NCBI RefSeq assembly: GCF_000327385.1
Contig: NW_008707225.1
Span: forward strand, 3,915,250 to 3,979,249
Source: Lottia gigantea
Taxonomy: Eukaryota; Mollusca; Gastropoda; Lottiidae
Reading direction: 5' to 3'
Length of the DNA: 64,000 bases
Both the position numbers and the translations under genes were made by a program. Positions within the stretch are counted from its first letter, which is position 1, and each line of letters starts with the position of its first letter. Shown in pieces: positions 59,101 to 64,000 of this stretch. The notes under the pieces were generated by a model. The model saw only the letters and a program-made list of their open reading frames with translations, did no database searches and was not told the DNA's origin.

Positions 59101-62100
59101 CAAATCGAAATAAAGTGCTCATTCGAGGCGTTTTTATTCGAGTCTGTAATCCTTCAAATAGACAGTTTGTCATGTAATTTGCTTTTTCATATTACATGAT
59201 AGCGTGACAGTTGTTATTTTGCTTTGAAAATAACATTTGTTTTCAAATTCAGCGTATCGTTTGAAGGGAACTCGGTCAAGAAATTGACATTTATATGAAT
59301 GTGTGGTAGCATGCAAATTGTTGCTTTATATATTTGAATGCAAAGTATATGTATTTTTATGTAATTGGCTTCACAATCAAGATCATCTTTATTGATGGTT
59401 ACGAAATGCGGTAATTGAATTTCTTGTTCTGTGTTTCTGGCAGGGAATTGTAATAAGCATGATGTGTTCATCAAAGGGACACTACCGATTAAAAAATCGT
59501 CGTGTCTATTTGAATTTAAGGTCAATACATATCCGTATATTATTGTTTTTTCAACAACCTTTAAATCCAATTCAATTTCTTGTATCAAAATCTTTGCTGC
59601 TCATTGGATAATGAAACAGGGTTATTTTCTTGACTTGAGAAACCTGACTTGAGAAAACTTTGTTTTCTACCATACAAATGAATGAATACCGTATACCAGC
59701 TACATCAGCATATTTTAATTCGAATATTTATGGATATGTATTTACATAAAAATCATGAGTTTTGAATATTTCGTAATTATATGGTTAAATAACTTTTGAG
59801 CAATGTTAAAGGTGAAGGTTCATCGGTTACGCAAAGGTTACCATAGAAAAACATGAAGATTATGTCCTAAACAACTATCTCACATTGCGATCCAAAAAAG
59901 GGTCTTTTAAGTTTGTTTCTTTAAAGGTCGATACAAACGTCAAAGCTTTCTGACCTGCATATAAAAGCATCCTAATGTGATATTGTTGCAGTGTTCGTGT
60001 ACGCAGGTTATGGTATAAATTTATTAATAAAAGTGCATGCATTGCATATATGAGATTACTGTTTCTTTAGGTATGGTATGTCTCTTGTCCCTTCTCTTAT
60101 TATTATTAGAAATAGATTAGCTTTGAAACTAAATAAATAATACTTCTTGACATATTTAGTAGTCGTTTTTCTTTAATCAACTTACTTCACACTTTCTTAG
60201 CTATCAATTTTTATACTAGAAATGTTCGTAATTCTATTTTATGTCTTTACTATATAATTACTTCGATGTCGGTTATTGTTTTAAGTAGAAAAGTAAATAA
60301 TCAAATAATAGTACCAATACATTTTCTCTTTCTAGAAATAAGAAATTGCATTGGAGAGTCTATGTCGAGTAGACAGTCATATAAGTTATCAAATAAGTAA
60401 CGAAGGAGATGGATCTTCAGGCATTTTATGCTTTTAATTCTAATTGCAATAATCAATATTCGATGCAAATCTAAATAGCTTTTTGCCGTGGGAGAAATGA
60501 ACAGAATATTTTCCAAGGCTGCCCGTTAATATTAGCTGTCCCAATATCACCCCAAAAAATTATTTGTGCCTTAAAGTCTTTAATGGAGTCACAGCCTCAT
60601 TTGTGTCTTAAAAAAAGCATTGTGCATTATAGAGATTTTATTCCATTAATTTATTTCCCCGCTTCATCCGGAAATAAAGTGGACAAATTATACACCATTC
60701 CTAAACGAGAAGCAGAATTACAGGGCTCCAGAAGAGTTTGACTGGAGTAGGCTACATATCGATTCGAATATATGTTAAGATGGATGCTGTGATTACCATA
60801 AACTTATACGGTTTTCTGACGTAATCGAATCAGATTAATATAGGAAAACGACATTAATGTCAAAAGTTCAGATAACCTAGTATTTCATGGTATGAGGACA
60901 TCAACCTGGCTGTAGATGAAGCTTGACCAGAATTTACTGACACTATTTCCGGCTTTCGTCATTGAATATCCTTCAAAGTGGGCTTGTTGTAATACCCTAC
61001 AGATTGACAAATTGACAATTCCCATGGCCATATAGCAACGCTTCGTGTAAGATTTGGAATTATATTTTATATTCAGGCGTATTTATATATTCAGTCAATA
61101 AAGTGATTGTAAACTAGTAGAGGCAAATACGACATGGTTGTATAAAATAGAGCTATATGTTATCAGCCTTGTTTCAGAGCGATTTCGCTGGTTTGTGCAA
61201 ACAGTAGAACAATGACTAGAGATTGATATAACGACGATAGCATTAATAAAATTAATTGCCTGAACCAATATATTGTCAAGATGATTATCATCTGCTATCT
61301 GTTATGTTTGAACTGTGGAACCGATCTAATACCAAGGCCAATATCGTTACATGATCTGGAGAGTTACAGTCAAGTGCCTCACAATCGACATTCAGACAAT
61401 CATAAAAAACAAAAAGGTTAATAACACAAACTGATGACAACAAAGAAAACAAAAGCTTAAAATGATATTTGACACATCTCTCTTCCTCCTGGATGGCTTA
61501 ACCGAATTTGATAAGTATATATAGACCAATAACAACTTTATTGGTAAAATTTCTTATTCTTGATTATTCAAAATGATTCTATCGACCCAAATTATAGTAA
61601 GGATCTCACTGATATTGTTCAAAGATAATGGAGCACATTTCAAATATACCCACTCGAGCATGCATTTGATGAAACCAGAAACTTTCTCATTCAATCTTCA
61701 TATACCTACATGCCAAGTTTTATGAAAATGAGTTGAGCTATTGCATTTTCATTTTCGCGTCAAATGGCATTTAAATTTGTTTTATCAAATAGCTTCATGT
61801 TATGGTTGAAAACTGAAGAAGCATTTTCAATATGTAATATCACAAGGATAAATAGTAAGAAAGCGCTAGAGTTCGAACTTGATCTTCATATTAAATAGAC
61901 ACATGCGCATACATACAAAAATGTCTCGAAAAGGCTGAAAGACTATAGAATTTAAAAAGCGAGATTGTAGGCGTCGCTAGTCCGAAGCGCTCAAATTCGA
62001 CAAGATTTTTGAATACACATAAAAAAAATATATCCTAAAGCAAATGTGAAATCATGGATATACACGTCCACATAGAGTGATAGGTGTATAAATTTTGAAT

Positions 62101-64000
62101 ACTGACTCTTGATTTTGGTAGTAGACAGAATATTGCTTACATGCCTTGGTATTCAAATATGACTACATGTGTGTCTCGGTAGTTGATCAGTCGTAGGTAC
62201 GATCAGAACCTCTTGGGCCAACGATTGATCAAATTCTCGCAGAATTATTAGTATGTTGCAATTTCACACCACATCTGGCTTCATGTAAAACATATTATGA
62301 CACAATATCATTTACAGTCGTTCCCAAGTTATATGTAGTGTGAGCACATCATACACCTCGTATACACGATTGAACAATATTGTGTTTTTTTTCTTCTGAG
62401 AGGTTCTTTATGATAGTAAATTGACGTCGACTGTTAATATCCGGTGTATCACTTACTTTATTGGAATTATTAGAGTCAAACCTTTTATCACTGTAGTACC
62501 TTAATGTTATCCTAAAGCCATAAAAGTAGTAAGCTGAATTATGTTGCCTCACTTCACATCTTATAGTGTTTTAGTAATAGATTTAAGTACCTTATTGTTT
62601 GTTTTATTTTTTATGTTCTATTGGGGATACTGAGATATAGGTTTAATAATAACACTAAATATTGAAATTGTCTTTACCATTCGATTCTTACAACGTGTGT
62701 GTCGTTCTAATCGTATTTGTTTAATTGTATGGATGTTTTCTTTGGATTATTAACTTCATTTTCCATAACAATCATAATATTTCAGTTACCCTTTGTATCT
62801 AGATAACCGATGAGATAACGTAACCGCCATTAATTGGGTGACCGAAGTCGGTGAAGCTAATAGATTAATTCCATTATGCAAGACATGGTAATAAATCACA
62901 ATGTCGATTCCTTGGCGACACATTCAGTTCTGCTGTAGCGAAATAATATATGAACAACTTATCCGTCAATGTTACGTTTGTTTTTGTCGATTTCCTTTGG
63001 GAGGTTTTCGATTTAAACGTCTGGACCACATTAAATGAAAGTTATAAAGAAAGCAAATGAATCAACTATTTTATATGAGTATTGAGTAAGCTATTTGAAC
63101 CAATTTAAATAAGACTATAAAATTATGTAGTTCTTGTTCTTTTTACAGCAACCTTATCGACGTTGAATTAAAGGATATATGCCTCTTAAAATACATCCTG
63201 TCGATCACTTACTAATTGAATGAAGGAATTTATTCTGTTTCTAATGCTCATCTTGTATCTTCTGCAGACGCTTCAGTTTTGTGCATTAATTTCCTTAAGT
63301 TCATTAAGTTCAGAAAAAGAATTTAATTGTCGGAAACTTATGTTTAAAAACGGACAAAATATAAAATATCCCTTGTAGGTGAGAGAATGGAAACGGATAT
63401 TACATTTCAACTATTGACAGTAAGCAATAGATTGGATTCTAAATTTAAACTGGTTTTATACAACAGTTTACCCAACAGGATATTGATGATGTTATTATTT
63501 CTAACATCGGGCTTTAATTTTATAAAGACCATAGACTTCAAGATATTTTTTGTGTTCTGGACTTTATCAATATGTGTTGGTGGTATAGAACGATAAGATC
63601 ATGATTACAAGTGATTAGCAGCCAGTATTGTAGTTCAATATTATGTGTATAACAGAGTAAGGCCACTGTTTTATTAAGCTTTACAATATTTCATATGACA
63701 GTCAAACTTCACTTAAGATGTCCCATGCCATCTGTACTATATCAATAAAGTTTTAATTCGAGACCATAATCTTGGAAACACCAATAGATTTTAAAGCTTC
63801 AAACCTTCATTGTGAAAAAAGCGATCGCGATAACAGTTATTGGCTACTATTTCAAATAGTTTCAATGAGGTCTCTTTTTACATCTTGGCAATCCAACATT
63901 ATAATAATTGTGAACGTGAATGTAAGATCAATGCTTGTCAGATGCTGCTTTATCAACTGCAGGATTTTTTTCTTACATAGATATAGGCGCTCGGTCGTAG
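53103..64000. other. 10.9 kb without a recognised gene
   Basis: Degenerate repeated phrases (TATTTGACTGT, GTACATCACTTAAA) recur between 58455 and 58990. At 63171 AAAGGATATATGCCTCTTAAA resembles the end of MITE family 1. Nothing else is identifiable on either strand. Confidence 0.4.

Noticed and set aside
59214-59588. A 124-codon minus-strand frame containing FLIGSVPL, which recalls the end of arrestin-like domains.
   Set aside because: Only one short phrase fits, no other arrestin exon is found on the minus strand to the right, and a comparable frame runs on the opposite strand.

Overview
The window is animal nuclear DNA: AT-rich, with spliced genes, short GT-AG introns, long gene-free stretches and many interspersed repeats. 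The GPCR type and the repeat families suggest a mollusc, probably a gastropod. That placement is inference, because no marker gene is present.

Five host genes can be supported. Three are paralogues of one family of small secreted proteins. Each has a signal peptide, a short mature region (strongly cationic in two of them), six cysteines in a symmetrical spacing, a basic cleavage site, and a C-terminal EF-hand domain. Gene A (minus strand, 282-1071, cut by the left edge) and gene B (plus, 8344-9884) are divergent. Gene C (plus, 27783-29800) lies 18 kb further right. All share a non-coding first exon, an intron ending just before the ATG, a phase-0 intron before the EF-hand region and a phase-1 intron in or at the second calcium loop. 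The other two genes, both on the minus strand, are a membrane-bound family 2 glycosyltransferase (20085-22344) and a class A GPCR (36444-37595).

Between genes B and the glycosyltransferase lies a nest of mobile elements: a hAT-like fragment with a 102-bp tandem repeat (about 10640-10995), then a broken DIRS/Ngaro-type tyrosine-recombinase retrotransposon (10996-19466) split by an I-group (Nimb-like) LINE on the minus strand (13437 to about 17825). The LINE keeps an open ORF2 of more than 1000 codons but has lost part of its RNase H. The DIRS element still shows two 202-bp copies of its split terminal repeat.

Smaller repeats include two arrays of a ~161-bp unit that share an end sequence (3781-4847, 30041-31134), a 337-bp MITE with a TAA target duplication (6308-6644), and two copies of a second MITE family (5797-6105, 52897-53102). 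A 50-base run of N at 2759-2808 is an assembly gap. From 37.6 kb to the right end I find no gene.

The best candidate for an undescribed system is the three-gene family. Genes A and B look like precursors of an amidated, arginine-rich, disulfide-pinned peptide carried with a calcium-binding EF-hand partner. I know of no named family with this layout, but I could not search for one.
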